Below are positions 1 through 8,234 of a stretch of DNA of 64,000 bases, piece after piece. The position numbers and the translations under genes were made by a program. The DNA is from LZORAL124-50-18 sp051208045 (GTDB lineage Bacteria; Pseudomonadota; Gammaproteobacteria; Pseudomonadales; Oleiphilaceae), in assembly GCA_051208045.1 (NCBI GenBank), contig JBPJFY010000001.1:558001-622000 (forward strand), given 5' to 3'. A model generated the notes under the pieces. It made no database searches and was not told where the DNA came from. It saw only the letters and a program-made list of their open reading frames with translations. Every line of letters begins with the position of its first letter. Position 1 is the stretch's first letter.

Positions 1-2082
1 TTCTTTTTTGGCGATTTGCTCCAGCATTTTGCCAAGTTTAGCCGTGTCCAGGCCACACGTGGGTGCAGAGTCTCCGCCCAGGCCGCCATCGCATTTCACC
101 GGAATAGATACGTCTTTCAGGTATTTATTCACTTCACAGTTGGGGTCACCCAGTTCGCCGAGTACTTTGAGCCCCAGACCATAGGCGAGGGAGTTGTTCA
201 GCGTATCTACTGTGCCACCACCCTCAAGCGCGATGCCGGCCAGCGAGGCCAGCAACACGGGATTGGTGAGCATTGGCCCCTGAATGTCCACGTTGCCTTT
301 CAGGTCATTGAACTCGGTTTTGGCGGCCCAGGCAGAGGTGTCCACCTGCTTGCCCAGGAGCTTGGCGACCCCCTGACAGGCAAGCGCTTTCAGATTCAGC
401 CCTTCCAGAGTGCCTTCGTCGATGTGAAAACTGGCCGTTCCCTTGGCCTGCTGTTTGATTTGCGATATCTGGCTGCCGCTGCTCGTGAGATCGGATTTGA
501 GGTTAACGCGGCCAGTGATCAGCTCCAGCTGTTTGAAGTCTTTCAAGAGGGGGAGCAGGCTGACCTTGTTCACTTCCTCATGAAATTGCCAGGTCGGAGT
601 TTGCCTGGCCACATTGATATTGGCCGTGGCGAGGAAGTCCCCGTCATACAGTTGGCCGGCAGCACGTTCCAGCTTAATGATGCCTTCGTTGGCATTGGCT
701 TTGATGACAATATCGTTGATGGCCAGGTTTTTCACGATGAATTGCTTAAGGGTGGCGTGCAGATCAAAGTTCAGCCCTTTCAGCGCGTCGATCGGTAACT
801 CATCCGATTGCGACCCCGCCGTGCCTGCCGGGGTGGATGGCTGGGCAGGGGGAGATTTATCCGCTTCCTCGTCCACCGGTGGTGGGAGGTAATGGTCGGC
901 ATTGAAGGTGTCGCCGGTTAATTTGGCGACGATCCGTCCGGATTTCTGGTTGAAAGCCACAACCGTGGCAAAGTTGGACTGATCGACCTGGAGTTTGGCA
1001 TCCGGTAACTGGATTTCCTCTCCTTGGGAGCGAATACGTGTTGTGAAGCCAAGCTGAGTCAGTGCGGAGTCCTTTGCGGTGGCAATGGGCGCCTGGCCCA
1101 GATCATCCAGCAGGGCTTTCAGTGAAAACGTCGGAATGGCCAGATCGCCTTCCACTTTAGGAGTTGCGGCATTCAATTGGGAGATGTGCGCATTCAATTG
1201 CACCAAAAGATCCGCGAGTGTCACTTCCGTGGTTTTCAGGTCGAGGGTTTGCGCTGTCTGGTCGAACGTGATCTGCGAGTTTACCCCGGCAGTGACGGTT
1301 TTTCCTTTAAAAGGGGTGCCACTCAGGTTGAACTTGGCGGTGAACGGCGCCAGAGTGATCCGTTTGAATTCATTGCCGAGTAAAATTTGCGTTTTTATAC
1401 TGTTTTCAGCGGTGATACCGGCTTTGTTGTCCTGCACCGTAAAGTCGATGGTGAGCGGAAACGCAGAATCTTTACGGATGTCGGTCGCGGCGAGGTTGAA
1501 GGGTGCCAGCAGAACGTCTGTGCCGTTTGATTGATCCTGATAATGAACGCGAGCATTGATGACAGCGACTTCAGACACCGCGAAATCAATCGGCTTGGCG
1601 TCGGCTGTCTCTTTGGGTTGTGAGGTGGCAGGCGCTTTGGTGTTGTTTTCCGGGGCAGATGATCCTCCCGTGGATTCGGCAGGTCGTTCTTTGACCAGCG
1701 CTTCCCAGTTACCCTTGCCCTGTACATTTTTGATCAGTTCGAGGCTCAGGCCATCCACGACCAGCTTGCCCACGCGGGGGCTCATCTTGATCAGCGACAG
1801 CACATCGACGCGGGCTTGCATGTTTGACAACTGGGTAAAGTTTTCACCCGCCTGGGTCTTCACGGCAATGTCATTCAGCTCCAGACCCAGCCAGGGGTAG
1901 AGAGACCAGTTTAGCTCGCCGCCAATATGAACGTTAATACCACCATGCTTTTGGAGTGCCTGTTCGATGTCTTGCCGGTAGTCATTCGGGTCCAGTAGCT
2001 GGGTGACCGCAAAGAGCCCGCCAAATACCAGAATGAGTAGGCCGAGCAAGGTGAATACCAGAATTTTCAGTGTTCTTGCCAT
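1..2082 (-). CDS. asmA: AsmA family protein (3' end beyond the window)
   Basis: The reading frame is open from an ATG at 2082 down to base 1 (694 codons), so the C-terminus lies outside the window. The protein begins MARTLKILVFTLLGLLILV, one membrane anchor at about residues 5-25, followed by the AsmA signature DPNDYRQDIEQALQKHGG and a long beta-rich periplasmic part. The AsmA/TAM family consists of inner-membrane-anchored periplasmic proteins implicated in outer-membrane lipid transport and assembly. A proline/threonine-rich linker lies around residues 395-420. It is transcribed away from the SRPBCC gene and his genes, and in pseudomonads asmA also precedes hisB. Family assignment is firm from the N-terminus and the beta-rich body; the exact subfamily is not settled. 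Confidence 0.85.
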   Translation of the reverse strand, partial: MARTLKILVFTLLGLLILVFGGLFAVTQLLDPNDYRQDIEQALQKHGGINVHIGGELNWSLYPWLGLELNDIAVKTQAGENFTQLSNMQARVDVLSLIKMSPRVGKLVVDGLSLELIKNVQGKGNWEALVKERPAESTGGSSAPENNTKAPATSQPKETADAKPIDFAVSEVAVINARVHYQDQSNGTDVLLAPFNLAATDIRKDSAFPLTIDFTVQDNKAGITAENSIKTQILLGNEFKRITLAPFTAKFNLSGTPFKGKTVTAGVNSQITFDQTAQTLDLKTTEVTLADLLVQLNAHISQLNAATPKVEGDLAIPTFSLKALLDDLGQAPIATAKDSALTQLGFTTRIRSQGEEIQLPDAKLQVDQSNFATVVAFNQKSGRIVAKLTGDTFNADHYLPPPVDEEADKSPPAQPSTPAGTAGSQSDELPIDALKGLNFDLHATLKQFIVKNLAINDIVIKANANEGIIKLERAAGQLYDGDFLATANINVARQTPTWQFHEEVNKVSLLPLLKDFKQLELITGRVNLKSDLTSSGSQISQIKQQAKGTASFHIDEGTLEGLNLKALACQGVAKLLGKQVDTSAWAAKTEFNDLKGNVDIQGPMLTNPVLLASLAGIALEGGGTVDTLNNSLAYGLGLKVLGELGDPNCEVNKYLKDVSIPVKCDGGLGGDSAPTCGLDTAKLGKMLEQIAKKE

Positions 2083-2251
2083 GAACGTGCATCCTTTTCG
2101 CTGTGTTTCTCGTTGTTTTTCGCCATATGCCTGTTGATCGCGTAATAGCTTAGTCGGTTTCCTCGTTCCGCTGCAATCCGTCCGGTTGCAATGTCATGAA
2201 AAAAGCGCTACATAGAAGTGACACGGCTAGTCATAATAATTAGAGGTCGCC

Positions 2252-2713
2252 ATGTCGATAAAAGTCACAATTGAAATTACTCGCGATTTTGAAGTTGCAG
2301 CAAACTTCGAGACCACCTTTGACCTGCTGGCAGATGTGCCTCGTTCCGCGAGTCATTTCCCGAAGGTAGATAAACTCATCGATATGGGGGAAAACACCTA
2401 TCGCTGGGAAATGGAAAAGCTGGGCGTGGATAAACATGCCCTGCAAACGGTGTATGCCGCCCGATATGAGGCAGACAAAGACGCGGGTACGATTACCTGG
2501 TCGCGCGTAGCGGGTGTCGGGAATGGGCTGGTTGATGGTAAATGGGTGATCAGGCCGGTGGGGAGTGGCAGTCATTTGAAGTTCTGCACACAGGGCGAAC
2601 TCACCTTGCCCTTGCCGGGCCTGTTGAAGCTGGCAGTGAGTCCGGTGGTGAAGCATGAATTCAATGCCCTGGTGGATAAGTACGTCGCAAATTTGAAAAC
2701 CGCGCTCTCCTGA
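2252..2713 (+). CDS. SRPBCC (START-like) superfamily protein
   Basis: A 153-residue soluble protein starting at ATG 2252. Its N-terminal strand ITRDFEVAANFETTFDLLAD followed by a helix and the SHFPKVDKLIDMG segment is typical of the polyketide-cyclase/dehydratase (SRPBCC) fold, which makes a deep cavity for hydrophobic ligands. The C-terminal long helix (VKHEFNALVDKYVANLKTAL) fits the fold. There is no signal peptide and no catalytic signature, so ligand and role are unknown. It lies between divergent asmA and hisB, about 130 bases upstream of hisB, which has its own promoter. Fold assignment is from pattern only. Confidence 0.7.
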   Translation: MSIKVTIEITRDFEVAANFETTFDLLADVPRSASHFPKVDKLIDMGENTYRWEMEKLGVDKHALQTVYAARYEADKDAGTITWSRVAGVGNGLVDGKWVIRPVGSGSHLKFCTQGELTLPLPGLLKLAVSPVVKHEFNALVDKYVANLKTALS

Positions 2714-2790
2714 AGCCTATCCTCCTGAAGCCCATCGCCCCCAAACTTCAGCGGCAGACGCAATGTTGTGCACCCGGCGCAGAAAACCGC

Positions 2791-2796
2791 TATAAT
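2791..2796 (+). promoter_or_regulatory. Likely hisB promoter, -10 hexamer
   Basis: A perfect TATAAT lies 46 bases before the hisB ATG. The best -35 candidate is TTGTGC at 2766-2771 with a long 19-base spacer, so only the -10 element is claimed. It would drive hisB-hisH-hisF. Confidence 0.5.
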
Positions 2797-2841
2797 CGCC
2801 CCCTTTGTTTAAAGATGGTGTGGTAAGACCTGGAGAGCGTA

Positions 2842-3450
2842 ATGACTCAGCAGCAAGTGGTGGAGCGGGTTGCAAAAGTAGAGCGGGATACACTGGAAAC
2901 GCAGATTTCCGTGGAAATCAACCTGGACGGAACCGGTAAACTGGATATTGATACCGGTATTCCTTTTCTGGAGCACATGATTGATCAGATCGCCCGACAC
3001 GGCCTGATTGACATGACCATTCGCGCCAAAGGCGATCTGCACATTGACGACCATCACACCGCAGAAGACCTGGGGATCACTCTGGGGCAAGCCTTTGATA
3101 AGGCGGTTGGCGATAAAAAGGGCATTGCCCGCTATGGCCATGCCTATGTGCCGCTGGATGAGGCTCTGTCGCGTGTTGTGATCGATTTTTCCGGTCGTCC
3201 CGGCCTCGAATTGAACGTACCGTATACTCGGGCCACAGTCGGCGGATTCGATGTTGATCTGTTTGGTGAGTTCTTCCAGGGTTTTGTCAATCACGCCAAA
3301 GTGACGCTGCACATCGATAACCTGCGCGGTAAAAATACCCATCATCAGATCGAAACCGTGTTCAAGGCGTTTGGACGGGCGTTGCGTATGGCGCTCACGC
3401 GCGATGAGCGGATGGCAGGTATGATGCCATCCACGAAAGGAACCCTGTAA
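2842..3450 (+). CDS. hisB: Imidazoleglycerol-phosphate dehydratase
   Basis: HisB converts imidazole-glycerol phosphate to imidazole-acetol phosphate in histidine synthesis. The 202 residues are the length of the monofunctional dehydratase, without the phosphatase half fused in enterobacteria. The metal-binding motifs are all present: FLEHMIDQIARHG, DDHHTAEDLG, FVNHAKVTLH and NTHHQIETVFKAFGRAL. ATG 2842 is preceded by a GGAG ribosome-binding site. It is first in a his cluster with hisH and hisF on the same strand and has a consensus -10 box just upstream. Confidence 0.97.
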   Translation: MTQQQVVERVAKVERDTLETQISVEINLDGTGKLDIDTGIPFLEHMIDQIARHGLIDMTIRAKGDLHIDDHHTAEDLGITLGQAFDKAVGDKKGIARYGHAYVPLDEALSRVVIDFSGRPGLELNVPYTRATVGGFDVDLFGEFFQGFVNHAKVTLHIDNLRGKNTHHQIETVFKAFGRALRMALTRDERMAGMMPSTKGTL

Positions 3451-3500
3451 ACCAGGCCGGAAGGGCACTGGTCTGCAACCAGATTGATTGACACGATTGA

Positions 3501-4160
3501 ATGACTATGACAACTGTTGCCGTAATTGATTATGGAATGGGGAATCTGCACTCCGTTTCCAAGGCGTTGGAACACGTCGCGCCGAATGCACGGGTTTTGG
3601 TGACCGCTGATCCCGCGTTGGTAAAAGACGCTGACCGGATTGTGTTGCCGGGGGTGGGAGCGATTCGGGACTGCATGGCTGAAATCCAGCGGCTGGGCGT
3701 GGATGCGCTCGTGAAGGAAGTGGCGGTAGACAAGCCATTTCTGGGGATTTGTGTGGGCATGCAGGCATTGATGACCCGCAGTGAAGAGAACGGCGGCGTA
3801 GACTGTATCGGGCTGTTTGACGAGCAGGTACGCTATTTTGGTGATCCGCTGATCGATCAGGACGAGCACCCCGGTGAGCGATTGAAAGTGCCCCATATGG
3901 GCTGGAACCGTGTGTCCCAGACCTATGCACATCCGCTGTGGCATAACATCGAAGACAACAGCCGATTCTACTTTGTGCACAGTTTTTACGTCGAGCCGAG
4001 CATTCCGGAAGAAGTGATGGGCACTTCATTGTATGGCAAGCGACTCGCGGCAGCGATCGGCCGGGATAACCTGTTTGCGGTGCAGTTTCACCCGGAAAAG
4101 AGTCAGTGTGCCGGTTTGCAGTTACTGAAGAACTTTATGCACTGGGATGGCAAACCCTGA
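3501..4160 (+). CDS. hisH: Imidazole glycerol phosphate synthase, glutaminase subunit
   Basis: HisH hydrolyses glutamine and passes ammonia to HisF. The 219-residue protein has the class I amidotransferase nucleophile elbow LGICVGMQAL (Cys84) and the QFHPEKSQ motif with His197 and Glu199, completing the triad. The N-terminal VAVIDYGMGNLHSV is typical of HisH. Two in-frame ATGs occur (3501 and 3507) and neither has a strong ribosome-binding site; the first is used here. Its partner hisF starts 36 bases downstream with no hisA between, unlike most gammaproteobacterial his clusters. Confidence 0.97.
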   Translation: MTMTTVAVIDYGMGNLHSVSKALEHVAPNARVLVTADPALVKDADRIVLPGVGAIRDCMAEIQRLGVDALVKEVAVDKPFLGICVGMQALMTRSEENGGVDCIGLFDEQVRYFGDPLIDQDEHPGERLKVPHMGWNRVSQTYAHPLWHNIEDNSRFYFVHSFYVEPSIPEEVMGTSLYGKRLAAAIGRDNLFAVQFHPEKSQCAGLQLLKNFMHWDGKP

Positions 4161-4196
4161 TTATATGGGCAAATCCTAACTATACGGAGTAGTCGC

Positions 4197-4967
4197 ATGG
4201 GACTCGCAAAACGCATTATTCCCTGTCTGGATGTTGACAAAGGTCGTGTCGTCAAAGGCGTGCAATTTGTGGATATTCGTGACGCTGGTGACCCGGTGGA
4301 AGTAGCCAAGCGCTATGATGAGCAGGGTGCCGATGAGATCACCTTTCTGGATATCACCGCCAGCCATGAAGATCGCGATACCACGGTGCATACGGTGGAG
4401 AAAATGGCCAGTCAGGTATTCATTCCGCTCACGGTGGGCGGAGGTATTCGAAAGATTGATGACATCCGAAATATGCTGAATGCCGGTGCAGACAAAGTCA
4501 GCATCAACACGGCAGCGGTGTTTAATCCGGAGTTTGTCGGGGAAGCCGCCGCACGTTTCGGTAGCCAATGTATTGTGGTTGCCATTGATGCCAAACGCGT
4601 GAGTGCTGATCATGAAGCACCGCGCTGGGAAATTTTTACGCACGGTGGTCGCAAACCGACCGGGCTGGATGCGGTGGCCTGGGCCAGAAAGATGGCCGAG
4701 TTCGGGGCGGGCGAAATTCTGCTCACCAGCATGGATCGCGACGGAACCAAAAATGGCTTTGACCTGGGGGTAACCCGTGCGATCAGTGAGGCGGTTTCTA
4801 TTCCTGTGATTGCCTCTGGCGGCGTGGGCACGTTACAACATCTGGTCGATGGCGTGAAAGAGGGGAAGGCGGATGCCGTGCTGGCCGCCAGCATCTTTCA
4901 CTTTGGTCAGCACACCATTCCGGAAGCCAAGCTGTTTATGCAGGCGCAGGGCATTGAGGTGCGCTAG
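4197..4967 (+). CDS. hisF: Imidazole glycerol phosphate synthase, cyclase subunit
   Basis: HisF uses ammonia from HisH to form imidazole-glycerol phosphate and AICAR. The 256-residue TIM barrel has the catalytic aspartates in IIPCLDVDKGRVVKG (Asp12) and VVAIDAKRV (about residue 131), and the phosphate-binding segments LTVGGGIR and IASGGVGT. It is clearly HisF and not HisA, because the CLDVDKGRVVKG start and the length are HisF-type. A GGAG ribosome-binding site precedes ATG 4197. The stop overlaps by 4 bases the stop of the convergent cheW-CZB gene. Confidence 0.97.
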   Translation: MGLAKRIIPCLDVDKGRVVKGVQFVDIRDAGDPVEVAKRYDEQGADEITFLDITASHEDRDTTVHTVEKMASQVFIPLTVGGGIRKIDDIRNMLNAGADKVSINTAAVFNPEFVGEAAARFGSQCIVVAIDAKRVSADHEAPRWEIFTHGGRKPTGLDAVAWARKMAEFGAGEILLTSMDRDGTKNGFDLGVTRAISEAVSIPVIASGGVGTLQHLVDGVKEGKADAVLAASIFHFGQHTIPEAKLFMQAQGIEVR

Positions 4968-5794
4968 CTCGCTTTGGCGGGCTGGCAGTTGATGAGGATA
5001 AAGGGGGCTTTATTGCCGTTGCGCAGGTAGCCCTCCACCTTGAATTCTTCCTGTTTGCGTTGCATGATGCCTTCGGTGGACTCATCGTCCGAAAAGTCTT
5101 CCATTCCGTAATTCTGAATATCTTTGATGTTGTCCAGGCGTAAGGCGCTGATTTTGTTGTTGCCCTGATCAACAAACACGATGATGGGGCGGATGGCAGC
5201 GGTTACGCGTTCTCTGGCGTGCTCGAACAGGCGCATAAGTTGGCCAAAGGTGCCGTTTCGCTCCCGGCGAAAGCGCGCCATCGCTTCTGATTGATCCGTC
5301 TCTGCGAGTTGGATGAGCTCTTTAGCCACACCGTGCAATCTGCGGTGCGGCTCATCAAATTTCTCCATCACCTCAGCGAGGTCTTCATCGTCGGCTTTGA
5401 AGGTGTTGTACCACTGTCCAAACTGACATTTATTGGGATCTGTCGCTTGGGTAAAGGGGGTTTTATTCTTTAGGCTTTCTTCCAGCGCATTAATCCAATC
5501 CAGATGCTGTTCTTCTGACACGCTCAAGCGTTCCAGCAAATGTCTCCCATAATCAATGGCGGAAGTTGAGCCCGTGAGGTGACAGAAGTCATACAGCGGG
5601 ATCGCACGATTCTGGTAGGTGATCACCTCGTGGTTAAAACTCTTCTGGGAATCAACTTTGATATTGCGCTCGACATCTTTCTCAATGTAGCGCACCTGTT
5701 CCAAAGGGATAGCAAATGTGGCGTCGCGTGTGGAGAACGTGATGACAGAGAGTCGGCCTTCATTAAACAATTGTTGCAGAGATTGTCCACTCAT
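4964..5794 (-). CDS. CheW-like protein with inserted CZB zinc-binding domain
   Basis: A 276-residue cytoplasmic protein. Residues 14-75 (SVITFSTRDATFAIPLEQVRY) and about 200-272 (RPIIVFVDQGNNKISALRLD) look like the two halves of a CheW coupling domain. Between them, residues 85-195 form a four-helix segment with the chemoreceptor zinc-binding (CZB) pattern: His97 and Trp100 (HLDW), Cys123 (CQFGQW) and His150/His154 (HRRLH). CZB domains bind zinc through three His and one Cys, and in studied cases sense zinc or hypochlorite. The protein may couple a zinc or oxidant signal to a chemoreceptor/CheA array. No che genes are adjacent; it is a single gene convergent with hisF. CheW halves are assigned by pattern, and the zinc ligands are clear. 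Confidence 0.8.
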   Translation of the reverse strand: MSGQSLQQLFNEGRLSVITFSTRDATFAIPLEQVRYIEKDVERNIKVDSQKSFNHEVITYQNRAIPLYDFCHLTGSTSAIDYGRHLLERLSVSEEQHLDWINALEESLKNKTPFTQATDPNKCQFGQWYNTFKADDEDLAEVMEKFDEPHRRLHGVAKELIQLAETDQSEAMARFRRERNGTFGQLMRLFEHARERVTAAIRPIIVFVDQGNNKISALRLDNIKDIQNYGMEDFSDDESTEGIMQRKQEEFKVEGYLRNGNKAPFILINCQPAKAS

Positions 5795-5847
5795 CGGGGA
5801 TTGCTTCCTGAATCGTCAAAAGGGCTGGAACCAGAGGAATAGTGATC

Positions 5848-5876
5848 AGTATAGATCGCGATTGGTAATCTCTCCA
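5848..5876 (-). promoter_or_regulatory. Putative promoter of the cheW-CZB gene
   Basis: On the minus strand TGGAGA (5871-5876), a 17-base spacer and TATACT (5848-5853) form a reasonable sigma-70 promoter about 55 bases before the ATG at 5794. The -35 matches 4 of 6 positions and the -10 matches 5 of 6. Confidence 0.4.
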
Positions 5877-5898
5877 CCAGTGGTGTTAGAGGACTTGG

Positions 5899-6768
5899 TT
5901 AGGGTTCAAGTAAGCGGGATTCTGTGAGGATCAATTCGTGCATTTCGGGAAGGGTTTCCATGGGCTCGGATGGCGCGTCAACCGGCGCAACACTCAAAAG
6001 CTCACTGGCAGGGACGAGCTGAACGCCGGCCTCCGCAAGCTGTGGCAGCAGGCGGGCCAGTACCCGATAGGTGTGCCGGTGTGGGTGGCCGATTGCCAGG
6101 GCTTGCCCCCTTTTTTGTGCCAGCGTAATCAGTCGATTGAATTCCTGTTCAATCGCCACTTCGGAAATGACGTGGTCCAGAAAGACATCCCGCTGACGCG
6201 TGGGAATCTGGTGTTGTCGGGCCAGGTCAGCTGCGACGGTTTGAGCGATGGTCTTGCTGTCGATAAAAAACAGGTTGTATTCACTGAGCTCGCTCATAAA
6301 CCAGGTCATCGTGGTGGTGTTTTGTGTGAGCGCGCTGCCCATGTGGTTATTGACGCCCACGACGTGTGGCACGGATTTGAGCTGTCGTTGCAGCGTGAGT
6401 ACCAATTGCAGTCGACCCATATCGCTGGTCAACGCACCTTCGCCCAGTTCGGTTTGGTGGAGGCTTTCCATCGGGGCGTGCAGCATGACTTCCCGTCCAA
6501 GCGCATGTGCTTTGTTGGCCAGAGTGATGGTGTGCAGTCGATACGGCAGGAAGGAAAAGGTGAGCGCATGCGGCAACTCGATCATGGCATCGCCAACGGC
6601 CTTTTGCTGACCCATGTCGTCAATGATGATGGCAATGCGGGGTGTATCCGGGGCCGTTGGTTCGGCCCCGTCTGCGGTGCTTGAGAGCAGAAGGCAGAGA
6701 AAACTCAGTGGCAGAAAGTGGCTGAGTTTTCGGTTGAACGTTGAGTTACGAGTTCGCTTTTTTGCCAT
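5899..6768 (-). CDS. yibQ: Divergent polysaccharide deacetylase family protein (YibQ)
   Basis: A 289-residue exported protein with an N-terminal signal (LSHFLPLSFLCLLLSSTADG). The core RIAIIIDDMGQ opens the divergent polysaccharide deacetylase (DUF610) fold, and MLHAPMES, GVNNHMGSALT and AIGHPHRHT are conserved family blocks carrying putative metal-site residues. Enzymatic activity has not, to my knowledge, been firmly established for the family. The start overlaps the end of ctpA by 23 bases, and gpmI-envC-ctpA-yibQ matches the order in pseudomonads, suggesting one envelope operon. Its C-terminal tail beyond the fold is acidic and poorly conserved. Confidence 0.88.
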   Translation of the reverse strand: MAKKRTRNSTFNRKLSHFLPLSFLCLLLSSTADGAEPTAPDTPRIAIIIDDMGQQKAVGDAMIELPHALTFSFLPYRLHTITLANKAHALGREVMLHAPMESLHQTELGEGALTSDMGRLQLVLTLQRQLKSVPHVVGVNNHMGSALTQNTTTMTWFMSELSEYNLFFIDSKTIAQTVAADLARQHQIPTRQRDVFLDHVISEVAIEQEFNRLITLAQKRGQALAIGHPHRHTYRVLARLLPQLAEAGVQLVPASELLSVAPVDAPSEPMETLPEMHELILTESRLLEP

Positions 6769-8125
6769 TGTCCGCGTAAATAATCAGTCCTTTCAGCAAA
6801 TTAACCGCTTCACGGAGCTGGAAGTCCCGGTTGATTGCTTCTTCCTGGGTTGTCGCGGCAGAAGAGGCTTCTGATCCTTCTGCTTCCGGCGACGTATCGT
6901 TGCTCAGGTGGCCACTTAAGTCGGCTTCCTTGAAAATCGCCTGCGACTGAATTTCAGTGAGTTTGGCCCGCTTCACTTCGATATCCGGGGTGATGCCCAG
7001 CGCTTGAATAGAGCGCCCGCTCGGCGTGTAATACCGGGCGGTGGTCAATTTGAGGCCATAATCCTCGTTCAGCGGCATCACGGTCTGCACGGAGCCTTTG
7101 CCAAAGCTGTCGGTACCCATCACTACGGCGCGTCGGTGATCCTGCAGCGCACCGGCGAGAATCTCGGAGGCAGAGGCCGATCCCGCATTGATCAATACCA
7201 CCACAGGAATGTGGTTGGTGTCGTCACCCGGCGTTGCACTGAAGCGAAGTTGTGAGCTTTTGATGCGCCCTTCGGTGTAAACAATCAGCCCCTCCTCCAG
7301 CATGGTATCAGCGACTTCTACTGCCGCTTGCAGCACGCCGCCCGGGTTGTTCCGCAGATCAATCACCAGACCTCGAATCGCGGATTTATGTTCCCCGTTG
7401 AGTTTGTTCAGGCTCTTTTTGAAATCGGGGCCGGTTTTGGCCTGAAATTGTGTGATTCGAATATAACCAATGCCATTGTCCAATAGCTGGTGGCGCACGC
7501 TGGCTACCTGAATGACGTCCCGGATCACCGTCTTCTCGATGGGCGCATTCTCACCCTCCCGCACAATGGTCAGCACCAGCTTGGAACCGGGTTTGCCACG
7601 CATTTTCTTGACGGCTTCTTCCAGAGCCATGCCCTTGACGGTTTCGCCATCGAGTTTGATGATCAGGTCGCCCGCTTCAATGCCTGCTTTGGTGGCTGGT
7701 GTATCGTCAATCGGGGAAATAACCTTGATAAAACCATTTTCCATCCCAACTTCGATGCCCACGCCGCCAAATTCACCGGAAGTGGTTTCCTGCAAATCGT
7801 CAAAGGCGCGCGGCTCCAGATAGGTGGAGTGGGGGTCCAGGCCGGAAAGCATGCCTTTGATGGCATTATTGAGCAACGTGGAGTCGTCGACATCTTCCAC
7901 ATAGGTTTTCTTTATGCGGTCAAACACCTCGGTAAAGCGGCGCAACTCTTCCAACGGCAACTGCGTTTCCGGGTCGGGCAGGGACAGCACCATGTTAGGC
8001 GCGTTGCTGCTCTCGGCATTGGTTGCCGATTCGTCTGCCAGCGCAATCGGGTTGAGTGCAGCAAGTGCAATGAGCAGTGCCAGTTTGGTTGCGCGAAACG
8101 CGCCGGAGTGGGCTTTCAGTATCAT
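6746..8125 (-). CDS. ctpA: C-terminal processing protease, family S41
   Basis: A periplasmic serine protease of 459 residues. A signal peptide occupies about residues 1-30, the N-terminal helical segment 55-110, the PDZ domain 115-200 (GVGIEVGMENGFIKVISPID) and the S41 core 205-390. The Ser-Lys dyad is visible: Ser318 in NAGSASASEI and Lys343 in FGKGSVQT. Family members trim C-termini of periplasmic and envelope substrates; in Pseudomonas, CtpA acts with a lipoprotein partner on peptidoglycan hydrolases. It lies between envC and yibQ in one transcription unit, linking it to cell-wall remodelling. The tail past residue 400 is low-complexity (Ser/Ala/Glu). Confidence 0.96.
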   Translation of the reverse strand: MILKAHSGAFRATKLALLIALAALNPIALADESATNAESSNAPNMVLSLPDPETQLPLEELRRFTEVFDRIKKTYVEDVDDSTLLNNAIKGMLSGLDPHSTYLEPRAFDDLQETTSGEFGGVGIEVGMENGFIKVISPIDDTPATKAGIEAGDLIIKLDGETVKGMALEEAVKKMRGKPGSKLVLTIVREGENAPIEKTVIRDVIQVASVRHQLLDNGIGYIRITQFQAKTGPDFKKSLNKLNGEHKSAIRGLVIDLRNNPGGVLQAAVEVADTMLEEGLIVYTEGRIKSSQLRFSATPGDDTNHIPVVVLINAGSASASEILAGALQDHRRAVVMGTDSFGKGSVQTVMPLNEDYGLKLTTARYYTPSGRSIQALGITPDIEVKRAKLTEIQSQAIFKEADLSGHLSNDTSPEAEGSEASSAATTQEEAINRDFQLREAVNLLKGLIIYADNGKKANS

Positions 8126-8234
8126 TCTGTCTGGTTTTCCGTTCTATGAGGTGTCACAGAGATCCACATTCTGTTATACGGTATTTTACCTACCAAGGCC
8201 AGCGTAAAGTGTGTTTTGGTTCTGCTTGCCTGTT

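Noticed and set aside
4161..4196. A hisA remnant between hisH and hisF
   Set aside because: 36 bases are too few to recognise or defend as a relic. The absence is reported, but no pseudogene is claimed.
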